A DNA stretch of 64,000 nucleotides from Aporrectodea caliginosa (GCA_020284085.1 JACEVL010000934.1:1-64000); one strand, 5' to 3'. Positions 24,101 to 34,735 are shown, counted from the first letter of the stretch. The notes: generated by a model not told the origin, from the letters alone. Numbers and translations: made by a program.

Positions 24101-27100
24101 AACACGTTGTGGTTGCTGATATCTGTTTAGACTCGATGACGACGATGTTATTGTTCACTAGGACTCCGTGTTCCACTTGACAAACGAGACTAGAGTCAGG
24201 ACTCCGTGTTCCACTTGACAAACGAGACTAGAGTCAGGACTCCGTGTTCCACTTGACAAACGAAACTAGAGTCATGACTCCGTGTTCCACTTGACAAACG
24301 AGACTAGAGTCAGGACTCCGTGTTCCACTTGACAAACGAAACTAGAGTCATGACTCCGTGTTCCACTTGACAAACGAGACTAGAGTCAGGACTCCGTGTT
24401 CCACTTGACAAACGAGACTAGAGTCAGGACTCCGTGTTCCACTTGACAAACGAGACTAGAGTCATGACTCCGTGTTCCACTTGACAAACGAGACTAGAGT
24501 CATGACTCCGTGTTCCACTTGACAAACGAGACTAGAGTCATGACTCCGTGTTCCACTTGACAAACGAGACTAGAGTCATGACTCCGTGTTCCACTTGACA
24601 AACGAGACTAGAGTCATGACTCCGTGTTCCACTTGACAAACGAGACCAGAGTCAGGACTCCGTGCTCCACTTGACAAACGAGACTGGAGTCCGGCCTAAG
24701 TACGCATCGCACAGTTCAAAATGCTTGCCAAGCGTTGGGATCTGTCTGTCTGTCTGTCTGTCTCTCTGCCTTGCACTGCAGAGCTAACTCTCTTTCTCTC
24801 GCTACCTTCACTGTATATATTTTCTGCAGGTGCATCTGCCAACCCATCACACTTCCTTATAAACTCTTCTGCTGAGCTACAATGACACGTCTGAGTATCT
24901 ACATTAAACATGTGTTTATACGGATTTGTAATGTACCAATCCACGTCAGGATTTGTCTTTAAAACCGTACACGTCAAAACATTAAGCCAGACTCTGGTGT
25001 AACTCAATCTTGTCCTTACAGAATTTAATTCGTGGAAAAACATAAAACATAAATAGAAGCAAGTCAAAGAGTGACTGCAGACTGCATCAGTTTGTAATAG
25101 TAGTCGAAAACTCCACATTTCTAAAACGCTGCTTTAAAGCTAAACGCAGGGCACCAGCTTATTCACCAGCGCTAAGCTTATTCACGAGCGCCTGATCAGT
25201 TGCTTTGAAACCGATAGGTCTCGACTCCTTAGTGTCGAAGTAAAACCTATGTATGTGTTTCAAGATGCGTTTAGGCGTAGACCTCAATGTAAGTGTGGCC
25301 GTGTAAAATGTTTGTCTCTACCTATATCTGAAAATATATCCCGCTGCATTAATACACTTCGAAAGATAAGTGCTAGATTCGAGCCTCAGACAGAAGCATT
25401 CGACTTATTTCCGGTGGAGTCGACGCAGACCTTTATTGAAAATCTCTGGAAACCATTAAGGGCAGTTGATCGACAGACCTCACGTCAGCGCTGATAAAGA
25501 ATTCGCCAATCAAGTGCCGTGTTGCACTCTGGCCAAAGAAACCGACCAAAACACGACTTCTGACTTCAGTATCCACTCCATTTGATTTGTCATCCGACCG
25601 TCGCCACCTTAAGGGATTATTATTTCCCAAAGCCACATCGGAAAAGACTGGAACAGCGCAATGCAGCGTCGGCAATAGCTAACATTAATTCGTCAATGCG
25701 ATAAAATACTAAAACTCGTATATACGTGTAGTTTAGTGTTATAGCGTCTTTTCGTACAGCGTTAAAACCGCTATTGTGAACCTTACAATCATCGTTACGC
25801 TTGCCCTCTCCTTTGCAGCTTTTCACTCACAACTGAAAACCAAACTCTTCAAGCTATCGTATCCTGGTTCTGATCGTGGACCATGACCACACCCTGACCA
25901 CCATCACCAGCACCACCAAAGATTTCCACCGTAGCACCATGCTGTCTTCTCGGCTTGAACTCTTCGGGATTCTGACCCGACACCAAAACGGATCAAAAAC
26001 AACCTGGCTCTTGAGAATTTGATTTGGTATAGCGCAAGTGATAATAAGCTGGTCTCTCTGAGGGGGTTTTGGCGAACCGCTGAGATATCTAGGAGATTTG
26101 CATTACATTTAAAATTCTAATACATTGCAAATATGTAATGCGCAGAAAGTCACATAATTAATGTGCCAGTTAGTGATGTACCACTGCACGTAATTACACC
26201 CAAGATACTAATAAATTATGATTTCAGTCATACTTTTTACTTATAGGATGTACTAAGTAATAAATCTTCCCTAAAATGCCATGCTATGGTGAACGAACTA
26301 ATTGAATTAAGTTTTTATAGAGTGTAGGTTGCTTAAATACTAACATCTCTACTTACCATGACATTGAGGAAATTAAGAGGCAGAACATCAATGATTTCAC
26401 TTCACACTTTATGGTCTAAGGAATATCTTTGATTTGCGTTTAGCTAATGTATACAATAGCAGAGATTTTTCGCCTTTACACTGTGCGCCATAGGTGCTAT
26501 GTTGTGATGATTTTAAAAATGCCATGCAGGTGTACCGAAAGTGCATTTATCACGCCCTTTTGAACTTCCGAAGCGAAAGTAGAATCCTTTCATCAACAGA
26601 TGAATGTCCGTTCCATCCTAACGCAACCACATCCGTCCGTTCTCTGCGCTCACAAGGCGCAATACTTATTCAATCACTCATTCATTGTGAACATTTATAT
26701 AGCACCCCTTCGAGAAACCTACTCAGGAGCGCAAATAAATTGCGCCTCAACTTTGGCTGATTGACTGATGACGGGGCGTGTCAAGTGGCTTGCGGGTTTG
26801 AATCTCACCCCACCGACTTAACTCTCGGGCTAGCACGACGGTCCGTACGAGGGTCCTTAAAATGTTTGGCTCACATTCACAAGGGAGAGCTGCTGTGATG
26901 AAGGATCTCACCCGATCAGTTTCATTGCAAAACGAGCAATGTCGAGACCATACGACCGCTATATAACAGCGTACACATTTACATTTACCCCGTAAATGTC
27001 AATGTATTGGTTCAAGTTCGTAACACAAATTATTCTTAGCGTCTTATACTGTATGCGTAGCATCATTATTATAACGTGGCGCTATATAAATGGCATATCT

Positions 27101-30100
27101 ATATTGTCTTTAAACGCAAGCGTGCTTGGTCCAGCTGTCGGTATGTGCTAAAGAATACTGGCGATAAATGGGCGAATTATATGAGGTAAAGTTCTAAAAA
27201 TCTGGAAAGTTCTTGGCAACTGCTTTCATGACTCTTATAGGACTAAGTTAGTGGGAAACATCAGAGAATTTTCCCCAGAAGGGACATTTTATCAAAACTA
27301 GCGCGCTATACTCTACGTGGGAGAGGTTAGGATCTAACAACTAAGTTGACGACGACTACAATGATGATAATGGTGACAACGACGATGCTGTTGATAATGA
27401 TGACGACTGACCTACGAGTGGTAAGACGTCGGATGTCGGAGGCATATTCTCGGCGACAAGCATGAGAAAGACGGTCATCGAGAGGAGGGTCGTGATGCCC
27501 ATCGTCACCTTCTCACCGGAGTCGCTCGGGATGTAGAAGCCGAGCAGAGCGACGAGGGTGATGAGCAGACACGGCAGGATCATATTGAAGACGTAGAACA
27601 ACGGCTTCCGTCGCATCTGGATCGTATACGTCACATCCGGATAGGGCTCAGCACAGCACGAGTAGAAGACGAGGTTCCGCACGGCGTGCAGCTTGACCAG
27701 CGTCCATTCGCTGTTCGGGATGTAGTTGGACGTATCGCCGTCGTCGCCGACCTTGATGAGGTTCACCTGGTATCCGTCGTAGGTCCACGAGGCGAAGAGC
27801 ATCGTACAGTTCTGTTCGTCGAAGGGAAAGTACTTGACGTCGACGGCGCATGAACTCCGGAAGATGACCATCGACAACCACGTCACGTTGCCGTCTGACG
27901 TCACGATGACGTTCGTACTGATCGATGACTTATACGATGAAACGTCGGCGCTGCGAATGCAATGCCAAGTAGAGATGTAATGCGTTCGGATGTGATGTGA
28001 CGCTTAGGGACATGGACATGATTCCACCCACCATAGTCTGATTACCTACTGACCATTTGATCTCGACCTACCCACCATAATAGGTACGTGTGACTGCCTG
28101 TCTCCCCTTATGAAGACCGAACCTGACCTTACATTCACACCGATTTTGTTTTTTAGACTGTGAGCTCTTGTGAACAAACAGGGTCCGCGACATTCTTAGG
28201 CGCTGAAAAAATGTCAAGATCAGGACCAGCATGACTCGCTACTATGATTCAGATAGCGATGATGCCATAATGTGATGTAAGATTTGATGGAATGTAGGCG
28301 TGATGCAACCACGTTATTTGCAATGCAGACATAAGGCAAGGACAAAATTGGAGCACTCTGAGGGACAGTGAGCGTCTTGCACGCCATAGTAATTCAGAAA
28401 GCTCGATACCTTACATGTCTATATAAACTGCCGAGAAGCCTTAATGGCGTTTCCCGTTGTGGAGCGTTTTCGTTTCAACTTTCAACCCCTCCTTGCAAGG
28501 CTTTGTCTTGGGTTCATATTCACAGTTGAGTCTCAACTAAATCTCAAGGCCAAGACTTTTAAAAACGAAGTCGAGGGCACTCTATGCCAAGACCTCGATG
28601 ACAAGACTGTCCTTGACCTGTCGAAGTGTGTATTTCCGCTATTGGGCAGTCTACAGCAATTTTTAAAATTTGATCCAGTCTGAAACTGGGTGATTCAATT
28701 GTTGAGCTGGCAGACGCTGCTCGTAACTAAGGCAGTGTTTCAATTATAGGTCTACCATGTCTCTCACTAACCATGTAAACAGTATTTGTAAGTATTCATA
28801 ATAATATATTTTATATGTTCATTCGTGAAATACGCAGAAGTAGGCGTTATATGCCCATGTCTGCAAGGATATATATGGCAAATGCATTGGTTTCAAGGCT
28901 CTTAGATTACTGCAACTAGCTTCTTACTTTATCAATAAATCAAACATGCTGAAGCTTCAGAGGGTTCAGAACTCTAGAGCAATAACTGATACGTCACAAT
29001 ATGAACATATAGCCCGGGCGATTAAGGCAGCTAATAGTTTATAAAACTCTTAACTCTGGCCAGCCACAATACTTAAAATCAGTCCTCAATCCCCAGACTT
29101 AGCCTATGGTTATTCAACGAGGTCACATGATTGTCTCTCTGTCTGGTCATACCTAAATCAAGAACTGTTCTCGGTTAACGAGCTTTTTCAGCTGCTGGAT
29201 CTAGATTCCACTGTTTGTAAATCTCTCCCAGCGTCTGTCCGCTCTGCTCAATCGCATGTGTTTGTGTCATTTCTTACTTAAAGCTCATCTCTTTCAAACT
29301 GCTTATCCACCATAAGCTGCCTCTTTAACTAACGAACTGATATTCTGATAACGGCCTGGTTTTGGCGTGCCATCGTTTGATGCTATGTGCACTAGACACC
29401 GGGGCCATTGAAGTTACTAATTACAATCCCATCTACGGCAGATCCCGTCTGCATTAGTCGATTGCCTAGATAGGTCATTTCAAAGTCTTCCGTAGAAGCC
29501 GAGTCATGTGAGATGCCATCTGAATGAACTAATACACGTTCTCCCGTCTAAATCACTAAATGGACAGCGTGCGGACCTATACACGTCATTCAATTCCAGA
29601 CTTATAAAGCTTCATAAATAATTACCAATTCCACATTTCGCACAAAGATTTAAACTACAGACCTAACGTTGAAATGCCAGCAAGAGGTTATCCATGTTAC
29701 AATCAATGAAAAGACAAAATTGGCATTTCTGCTCAAAATTGTTGTAAATGCAACCGAACGTAGGCTTATCAGGAGAAAAGACTGTAAATTTTCTACGTTG
29801 AGATAGAACAGTTTGACCAATGCGCCATTGGCTAGGAATTAATCACGATTCTGAATTTAACACTCTAATAAACGACATATTTTAATATCCGATCCTGTTC
29901 CAGTAATTGCAGTTGCTTCTAATATAAATAATTTTGCGGAGGCGGTGATTGGTGCAAGTGAACGAACTGCATTTCCTTCGGTCGTTTATCAAGCACGATG
30001 CGAAACATGAGAAGGAAGGAGGCACTGGAATTAACGAACCTATATGCACAGCAGTAGAACCTAACCGATGAGGATAATAATGATGATGATGAAGACAACG

Positions 30101-30249
30101 ACGACGACGACGCAGATGATGATTATTATTATGATAATTTTTATTATTATCATGATGATGATGTTGTTGTTGATGATGATAATGATGATGATGATGATGA
30201 CGATGACGATGACGATGATGAAGATGATGATGATGATGATGAAGATGAA

Positions 30250-30290
<41 letters not shown>

Positions 30291-30375
30291 CGATGACGAT
30301 GACGATGAAGATGATGATGATGATGATGAAGATGAAGATGAAGATGATGATGATGATGATGATGATGACGATGAT

Positions 30376-30428
<53 letters not shown>

Positions 30429-32475
30429 AGATGATGATGATGATGATGATGAAGATGATGATGATGATGATGATGAAGATGATGATGATGATGATGATGA
30501 TGATGACGATGACGATGACGATGATGATGACGATGATGATGATAGTGATTATGACTCTAATAACGATAATGATGATGATTATAATGATGATGTTATTATG
30601 CTATAGCAGCAATAACTAGGCAACTCTCCATTATGACACTTCTAACCAAATTCATCATCATCGTCATACTGACATACTTGTTATAGAGAAGAATGTCTGG
30701 TTTCCAGATGGCGTCGTACGGCAGCCGGACTACTTTAATTCCGCCATATTTGTTTGGGTCCCAGCGTAACTTGTAATCCATCCAAACCTAGAAAGTAATC
30801 CGTCAAATTCTATTAACATGACCAAACGAATATATCTCTGTGTATTATACAGTTGTTGCATTTTTCTGTCCAAAATAAAAATTGTCCAAAGCTCGGTTTT
30901 GCTGTCGTCTGCTGAATTCATCTGACAGAGGAAATAATGCAGATGATAGGAGACAACTTTAATGCTGTTGCTAAAGATAGTCTTAATGGCGAAGATAATG
31001 GCGATACTTTCGCTGTCAAGTATAGCTAAAAAATGTTTTTGCTTAGCAGCCTGTGTTGTGTATAGGCCTACACGTAGGCCTAATCCTTGCTAATAACTGC
31101 TATCACGTTTGCAGTAAATCTGACAATTTCTCATAGAAAATATAATCTCAAGCGATTATTTGCTTGATATTGAAAGGAAAACAGGAACTTCAATAATACT
31201 GGACATGAATCCTTAAAATCTAATATACATTACTTGTTGAAAAAATGAGATTAAAATTTAAAACAATTGCTAACAATGACAGAGAATTATTATTAAATTT
31301 GAGCCTGGCTTATTAATTTACAGTATATGACATGATAAAATATAAATACAGTCCGGGCAGTCTAATTCAGCTTGATTTAATTTATTTTGAAATGTGACAG
31401 ATTCATTTGATTAAATCAATTAATATAGCACTCATATGTCATCGGCAATGTCGGTCGCTGATCGACTTCTCCGTCATTTCGACGGATTATTTCGTCTAAA
31501 ATTCTAAATGCAGAATTTTCTCAGTAACTTCGAACATGTTGGAGTTTTCTGGTGCTAGGTTTGCGTGCCGGACTTATTCATCGGTTTTGCCAAGGATTTT
31601 GTGCGTTTCAGGGTATTTTTTGGCAAGTCGCCTTGTCGCCATGTGTCTGCATCAATCCCATCCTTCTGATGTAGGTCAAGTCCGAGCCATACGGACCTTG
31701 TACGCAGCCTGGAGCCGAGTGTTTTCGACCGACGCCGGCCATTGTAGTGACCACGACCTTTAGTCACTAGAGGCGCTTTACTCTACCGACCGACACACGA
31801 CGAATGCCTTTTCTGGGAACTCCTTGTGCCTCTACGAATAGCCGGACGTGCGTCATCTTCTACCAGTAAGGGACTGCTCATCGGCATCGTCACCGTGTTT
31901 GCAAACGCTGTCACCTGTGGCTGCTCTGCTCTATCGACGCAACTTGGCTCAGAGACTCGGAACATCCACGCCATCTTCAGGCGTCAACGGGAATCCGTTG
32001 GTTGGTTCCACGCGTGTGCTTTGGCCCGCCAGTGATGACTGTTCAAGCTTACTGTGCATTGTTTTGCTAAATGATGCAATGTTCGTAATGACACTTATCA
32101 TGATAATAAGTGCCATAGGCTAGCGCAGAGAGCGCCTCTGAGTAGATATCTTCAAGAGGCGCTATAGCCTATACATTCTCGGAATGAATGAATGATTAAT
32201 ATGTTATAATATTAGTATAAAAGAGTAGGCCTGCCGTTCAAGTTGTTCTTATTTATTATACAATATAAAATATATTATTTAGTATCGTGAATAGCTTAAT
32301 GTATAATTTAGCTGTCCTGTTTTATCTTTTACTTAGATTCATGAAAGCCTATATATAGTGACCGGATCATAGGGAAACTGGGTCTTTATGATGATCTTCC
32401 CATTGAACTGATCTGAACAATTATACTCACCTGATTGAGCCAACAGTTGGTGGTTATTATCTGATTCTTTTCATC
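14585..32475 (-). CDS. Nicotinic acetylcholine receptor alpha-type subunit, 5' end missing (five exons)
   Basis: This is a ligand-gated, cation-selective pentameric channel subunit of the Cys-loop family in the plasma membrane. Five minus-strand exons join in frame: 32475-32431, 30787-30678, 27950-27412, 19846-19668 and 15163-14585, giving about 483 codons. All introns are GT-AG with matching phases. Seen directly: a Cys loop with 13 residues between the cysteines, the vicinal cysteine pair ([10 protein letters not shown]) that defines alpha subunits, four membrane segments, and a pore helix with -1' Glu, 9' Leu and 20' Glu, which fits cation selectivity. The overall style resembles homomeric alpha7/ACR-16-like subunits, but the assignment within the family is an inference. 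The exons for the signal peptide and first helix/strand (roughly 50-70 residues) were not found; they lie further upstream on the minus strand or outside the window. No stops or frameshifts were seen in the assembled exons. Confidence 0.93.
15164..17437. other. nAChR intron, no other gene recognised
   Basis: Intron sequence between the terminal exon and the TM3 exon. A segment at 15635-15710 (gggtccggttgctgcagc, cttaatgcgggcctg) resembles one end of a hAT-type element, but the partner end was not found. A GAT/GAC-rich tract is at 16690-16765. Confidence 0.45.
17552..18663. mobile_element. TA-flanked element with TTTTGCCCCGT repeats, nested in a hAT-like element
   Basis: The left end reads gCACGGGGTAAAGCGGACC and the right end, reverse complemented, CACGGGGCAAAAGGGCCAT. 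TA flanks both ends (17550-17551 and 18664-18665). The motif TTTTGCCCCGT or its inverse recurs at about 17740, 18287, 18650 and nearby. The interior is AT-rich with no transposase ORF. The TA target suggests the Tc1/mariner group, but the ends alone do not prove it. Confidence 0.68.
17960..18101. mobile_element. Innermost hAT-like MITE of the nest
   Basis: The 8-bp sequence GCCAAGAC is exactly duplicated at 17952-17959 and 18102-18109. The ends are CAGAGGCGAAACTG and, reverse complemented, CAGTTGCGTAAATT, a loose inverted repeat. The motif GGGGGGACAG recurs inside three times. At 142 bp it cannot code for a transposase. Confidence 0.78.
18904..19255. other. nAChR intron, simple sequence
   Basis: Intron sequence with CATA/TGTA simple repeats at 19140-19230. 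No gene was recognised. Confidence 0.5.
19260..19600 (+). mobile_element. LINE 3' ends (C-terminus and two tails)
   Basis: Positions 19262-19370 read [20 protein letters not shown], the usual LINE C-terminus (RAFS..GPSLWN.LP..VR). This is followed by gggttgcggtgtgacaacc, the same hairpin as in the SINE at 10666, and a decayed AATAAA-like end. A second tail at 19490-19600 contains ggcgctttacaaatgc followed by an AATAC repeat. Both are 3' fragments inside the nAChR intron just before the TM3 exon. Confidence 0.65.
19668..19846 (-). CDS. nAChR exon: TM3 and start of cytoplasmic loop
   Basis: This 179-bp exon starts with two bases that complete the Gly codon, then reads [19 protein letters not shown], the third membrane segment. 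It is followed by LNIHHKG, a short basic linker RVPEVVR, and [16 protein letters not shown] at the start of the TM3-TM4 loop. The acceptor is ttttgtag and the donor gtgaat, leaving phase 0. The exon lies beside a LINE 3' tail with an AATAC repeat (19490-19600). Its phases agree with both neighbouring exons, which is strong support. Confidence 0.92.
19961..20172. repeat. CAGT tetranucleotide repeat blocks
   Basis: Two CAGT-rich blocks (19965-20050 and 20155-20175) in the large nAChR intron. Confidence 0.85.
20576..20860. repeat. Polypurine (GGA)n tract
   Basis: Strongly strand-biased purine sequence, mainly GGA/GAGGA units, inside the nAChR intron. Open frames on the opposite strand are repeat artefacts. 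Confidence 0.85.
21327..22735. repeat. Satellite of 20-bp monomers (about 70 copies)
   Basis: The monomer is gtcttaggatgtctaagtat, with an alternative form carrying aggct. Each monomer contains the dyad CTTAG...CTAAG. In 22081-22440 the variants follow the order A, A, C in register, giving a 60-bp higher-order repeat. Sequence resembling gaatgtccttgtgtcacctt, ttcattcagcgcgtc occurs on both sides of the array (21285-21325 and 22788-22825), so the monomer probably arose inside a longer repeat. It lies in the large nAChR intron. Confidence 0.97.
22736..23335. repeat. Degenerate tgtcactctgtatgtc-type repeats
   Basis: Loose tandem repetition of phrases such as ctctgtgtcac, tatgtctaagtgtcac and tctacgtgtcac. 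It produces a Val/Cys/Leu/Ser-rich open frame that is not a credible protein. It continues the sequence family flanking the 20-bp satellite. Confidence 0.7.
23671..23925 (+). mobile_element. Possible LINE C-terminal fragment
   Basis: The frame reads [20 protein letters not shown] then IRTIS and [11 protein letters not shown] before a stop, resembling the LINE C-terminal pattern RAFS..GPSLWNSLP..IR...SF...K. No tail repeat was identified. The assignment rests on this one block. Confidence 0.45.
24161..24693. repeat. 38-bp minisatellite (14 copies)
   Basis: The unit begins ggactccgtgttccacttga and continues caaacgagactagagtca. Copies differ mainly at g/t before gactccg and at cgagac/cgaaac. 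Units are adjacent with no variable spacers, so it is not a CRISPR array. It sits in the large nAChR intron. Confidence 0.97.
25085..25195. repeat. Dispersed repeat, copy 1 (partner at 44043-44135)
   Basis: The segment cgaaaactccacatttctaa, then aagctaa and accagcttattcacgagcgc, matches a second copy near 44055-44135 with small indels. It probably belongs to an unidentified interspersed family. Confidence 0.6.
25200..26650. other. nAChR intron, no gene recognised
   Basis: Mixed non-coding sequence. Open frames on both strands lack recognisable domains. Confidence 0.45.
26655..26990. mobile_element. LINE/SINE tail (minus) next to a possible SINE head
   Basis: Positions 26665-26755 hold a minus-strand tail: a TCAT-rich end, then tttatatagcaccccttcga and cctactcaggagcgc. 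This matches the tail family of the LINE at 11600. Positions 26763-26990 carry a possible tRNA-like head (ggcttgcgggtttgaatctc) and a related body. The second part is only tentative. Confidence 0.5.
27412..27950 (-). CDS. nAChR exon: Cys loop, loops B and C, TM1 and TM2
   Basis: This single 539-bp exon covers the second half of the ligand-binding domain and the first two membrane segments. Exon residue numbers: Cys34 and Cys48 form the Cys loop ([15 protein letters not shown]), the loop B region is SWTYDG at 54-59, and the vicinal Cys98-Cys99 pair marks loop C. TM1 is near 118-140 with the usual ILPCLL, and TM2 near 145-168 ([17 protein letters not shown]). Possible N-glycosylation sequons are at Asn21 (NVT) and Asn48 (NCT). 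The acceptor is gcattcgcag and the donor gtcagt. The last base G opens a Gly codon that is completed in the next exon. Confidence 0.95.
28890..29400 (+). mobile_element. Decayed CR1/L2-like LINE C-terminus
   Basis: The frame near 28890-28985 reads SRLLDYCN followed by a decayed leucine-rich stretch and RVQNSRA-like sequence. Near 29140-29330 it reads [20 protein letters not shown] and [20 protein letters not shown], matching RAFS..AP.LWN.LP..VR...S...FK. Stops and frameshifts are frequent. It lies in the nAChR intron between the exons at 27950 and 30678. Confidence 0.6.
30062..30597. repeat. (GAT/GAC/GAA)n trinucleotide repeat
   Basis: About 530 bp of GAT with regular GAC and GAAGAT interruptions. 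It ends about 80 bp from the splice donor of the nAChR exon at 30678. On the transcribed strand it reads as an ATC/GTC repeat. Confidence 0.97.
30678..30787 (-). CDS. nAChR exon: ligand-binding domain, loops D and A
   Basis: This is a 110-bp exon, a size typical of this position in nAChR genes. It begins [16 protein letters not shown] and ends in WKPDILLYN, the loop A motif. The acceptor is ttctag and the donor gtatgt. Two bases (AA) remain at the 3' end and are completed by the C of the next exon to give Asn-Asn-Ala-Asp, a common junction in the family. A 530-bp GAT microsatellite lies just downstream in the following intron. Confidence 0.93.
30790..32100. other. nAChR intron, no gene recognised
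   Basis: The sequence is AT-rich to about 31530. From 31530 to 32040 it is more GC-rich, with overlapping open frames on both strands and no recognisable domain. This may be the body of a decayed repeat, because the LINE/SINE tail at 32105 follows directly. Confidence 0.4.
32105..32195 (+). mobile_element. LINE/SINE 3' tail fragment
   Basis: Reads gcgcctctgagtagatatct, tcaagaggcgctatag, then cggaatgaatgaatg. It has the same layout as the tail of the LINE at 11600 and of the SINE at 45750. Confidence 0.65.
32431..32475 (-). CDS. nAChR exon: 45-bp ligand-binding-domain exon
   Basis: This exon encodes [15 protein letters not shown], the conserved stretch that includes the first tryptophan of binding loop D. 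It is exactly 45 bp, the classical size of this exon in the family, and is in phase 0 at both ends. On the minus strand the acceptor reads ttttag and the donor gtgagt. It joins in frame to the exon at 30787. An upstream exon ending in a residue such as Asp-Val would be expected, but I did not find one. Confidence 0.9.
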
Positions 32476-32854
32476 CTAAAACAGAAACCACGACAAAGTG
32501 TAAGCCATGGAGAGATCTAATCTTATTGCATGGTGTGTGTGTTGAATGCTTCAAACTTTGTGTAGCAATGACTTCAGCAGATGCATGTCGTACAAGCATC
32601 GAAGCATAAACGAACTGCGTAGTTTCAAGTTTCACTATTATGTGGAACAAGTTTCTTTTAGATTGTCTACTTTAATCTCTCGGTAACATGCATTACATTG
32701 TGTACAACGATTACATATGTTTTTTAGAGACTATAGGAGGGCAGATTATAAAGTGAGACATGCACAACTAAATATAACTAAGCAAACATCGATTAACACA
32801 ATAATTTTCTAATTATTTCAATTAACACAGCTACTTTAAAACAGTTTATATTTA

Positions 32855-32950
32855 GCATTCATTCATTCATTCATTCATTCGGGAATTTATATAGCGCCTT
32901 TTCAAGGAAACTTTTCAGAGGCGCTCCCGACTCCAACGCGCCCAAAAAGA
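32855..32950 (-). mobile_element. LINE/SINE 3' tail fragment, reverse orientation
   Basis: Starts with an ATTC repeat followed by gggaatttatatagcgcctt, then cagaggcgctcccgact. This is the reverse complement of the tail family described at 11600 and 34359. Confidence 0.65.
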
Positions 32951-33505
32951 ACAGTTTTGAGTTTAGTTAGAAAAGTTTCAGGCAGACTCCCACGGTGTAG
33001 ACGTATTACTGTAGCCTATATAATATCATAGCATGAAAGGATGTCTTTTCAGCAATTACATGTTCTCACGAAGAGGTGGCAAGAGCTGATGAATGCAGTG
33101 GCCAAGGAATCTTCAGTTTCTAGAAGAGCTCCCTAGCTGTCTGCTCGAGACAATCAGTTCTTACGTAGTATGGGTCTTCTCACATATTTGCCATCTGCGA
33201 GCCTTTTTCAGAGCTGTATTAATGCGCACAATATCATGTGAGGTGAGAAAACCAGAATAGACAAGCTGTGCAGTGTGCATACATGATTCGTGAAATGACT
33301 ATCACTTGAAAAATTACGTCCAGCTTTGAGATATGTAGGCCCTGCTGCCTTAACTGATTGCGAATAAAGTATACACCGCTGGTGTATTAGACTAAGAATG
33401 TAGTTAACGTGGTTTGAAAAAGAAAGGTTACACTTTAGATCATTTCAAGCAGTCTTACACTATCCACTTGATCAATACCAGGCAAGGGCAGACTCATGAG
33501 AACAG
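32951..33505. other. No gene recognised
   Basis: Non-coding sequence upstream of the known nAChR exons. No expected first or second nAChR exon was identified here. Confidence 0.4.
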
Positions 33506-33655
33506 TGGAAAACAGTGTTGGACGTTTTCAAGAAACTACAATTACAACTGAGTTCCGGTCTAAACTCGGTATTACATCCTGCTATTCCTCAGCATGTTTT
33601 GTCTGATCAGTTCGCTTTTCGTCCTACTGGAAGGACGATCGATACCAAGCTGCCT
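33505..33655 (+). mobile_element. LINE reverse transcriptase fragment (inverted partner at 34598-34735)
   Basis: The frame includes HVLSDQFAFRPTGRTID, matching the conserved reverse transcriptase stretch QFAFRPTGSTT. An inverted copy of the same roughly 140 bp lies at 34598-34735, starting from aggacgaaaagcgaattgat. Confidence 0.65.
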
Positions 33656-34180
33656 GAAAATTATCTCCTTGGTTTCGGAGACTTTATGCTGAGTTTATTT
33701 AAGGTGGTCCATAGCTTAATGTCAAATTCTGCATTGAGTCCAATGCTTGCAGTTTCAGGATTCTGTTGATTTAAATCATCAGCATATTTACACAAGATTC
33801 GGTAGACTTAAGTCATGAGCTTATTTGCACAAGTGATTATCGTCACATAGAGTGCAGAGAGCTGTGATGAATATAATAAATAGAACAGACCTCAGCCCAG
33901 ATCCTTACACAATACTTTGGGCAATTAATTGACAGCCAGTTGGATAGTATGCCGTCTAATTAGCAGCTTGCATTCGACCGCTTAAGATGTCCTCCATCCA
34001 GTTAAAGGTGTTAGGAAGAATATTTGAGAGTTTTCAGTTTCTGCAGAAGAATCAGGTGGTTGATGCAGTGGAATGCCTTCGAAAAATGAAACAGCAGAAA
34101 ATGAATGCAAGTGTTATATTAATGAAGTTTGGTTATTTGATGTAAGAGATAAAGAGACAAATGCAGACGTATTGCCTGTC

Positions 34181-34350
34181 AGGATCCTGAGTGGCCGAGT
34201 GGGTTGGTGCCCGCTCTCCGCGCCGGCGCCCCGGGTTCGCTTCCCGGTCGGGTCGGATTATCAGAGATTAATTTCTCGGATCTTTACTGCGGGTGGCTCG
34301 GTCGCATTATAAACGTGGAGTACAATACAACACACAATACAACACATCAC
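34181..34350 (+). mobile_element. Short tRNA-derived SINE
   Basis: The head reads cctgagtggccgagtgggtt and ccccgggttcgcttcccggt, good matches to box A and box B of a Ser/Leu-type tRNA. A body of about 70 bp follows, ending with an ACAAT-type repeat. It lies directly before a second SINE. Confidence 0.75.
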
Positions 34351-34358
34351 AATACAAC

Positions 34359-34596
34359 TGGGGCGCGGTGGTGTAGGGGTATGTTCGGTGCCTTGCAGCT
34401 GGAGGGTTGCGGGTTCGGATCCACCTCAAAGTCGCCGCGTAGGGACCCTGGGCAAGTCCTTCACTCGCAATTGCTCATGCGCTTCGGCGTGAAACTCCGA
34501 TTCAGCGTTCGCGCAGTAGTCGGGAGCGCTTCTGAATGGGAAATCTGGTTGGGGCGCTATAACAAGTGTTCAAATACAATACAATACAATACAGTA
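34359..34596 (+). mobile_element. tRNA-derived SINE with LINE-type GCGC tail
   Basis: The head contains tggtgtaggggtatg (box A-like) and gcgggttcggatcc (box B). The body includes accctgggcaagtccttcac and gcgcttcggcgtgaaactcc. The tail reads ggggcgctataacaagtg followed by an ATACA repeat. The copy at 45748-46030 is the same family in reverse orientation. Confidence 0.82.
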
Positions 34597-34597
34597 G

Positions 34598-34735
34598 GAC
34601 GAAAAGCGAATTGATCGGACAAAACATCTTCGAGAATACCAGGAAGTAATATCGAGTTTAGACCGAAACTCAGTTGTAATCGCAGTTTCTTGAAAACTTC
34701 CAAACACTGCTCGCCACTGTTCTCATGAGTCTATA
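34598..34735 (-). mobile_element. Inverted copy of the 33505 LINE fragment
   Basis: Reverse-complement match to 33505-33655 (for example tcggacaaaacat against atgttttgtctga, and gtttagaccgaaactcagtt). It is more decayed, with stops. It abuts the 5' end of the LINE at 34745. Confidence 0.6.

Noticed and set aside
24161..24693. CRISPR-like array
   Set aside because: Units are directly adjacent with no unique spacers and the context is a eukaryotic intron; it is a minisatellite.
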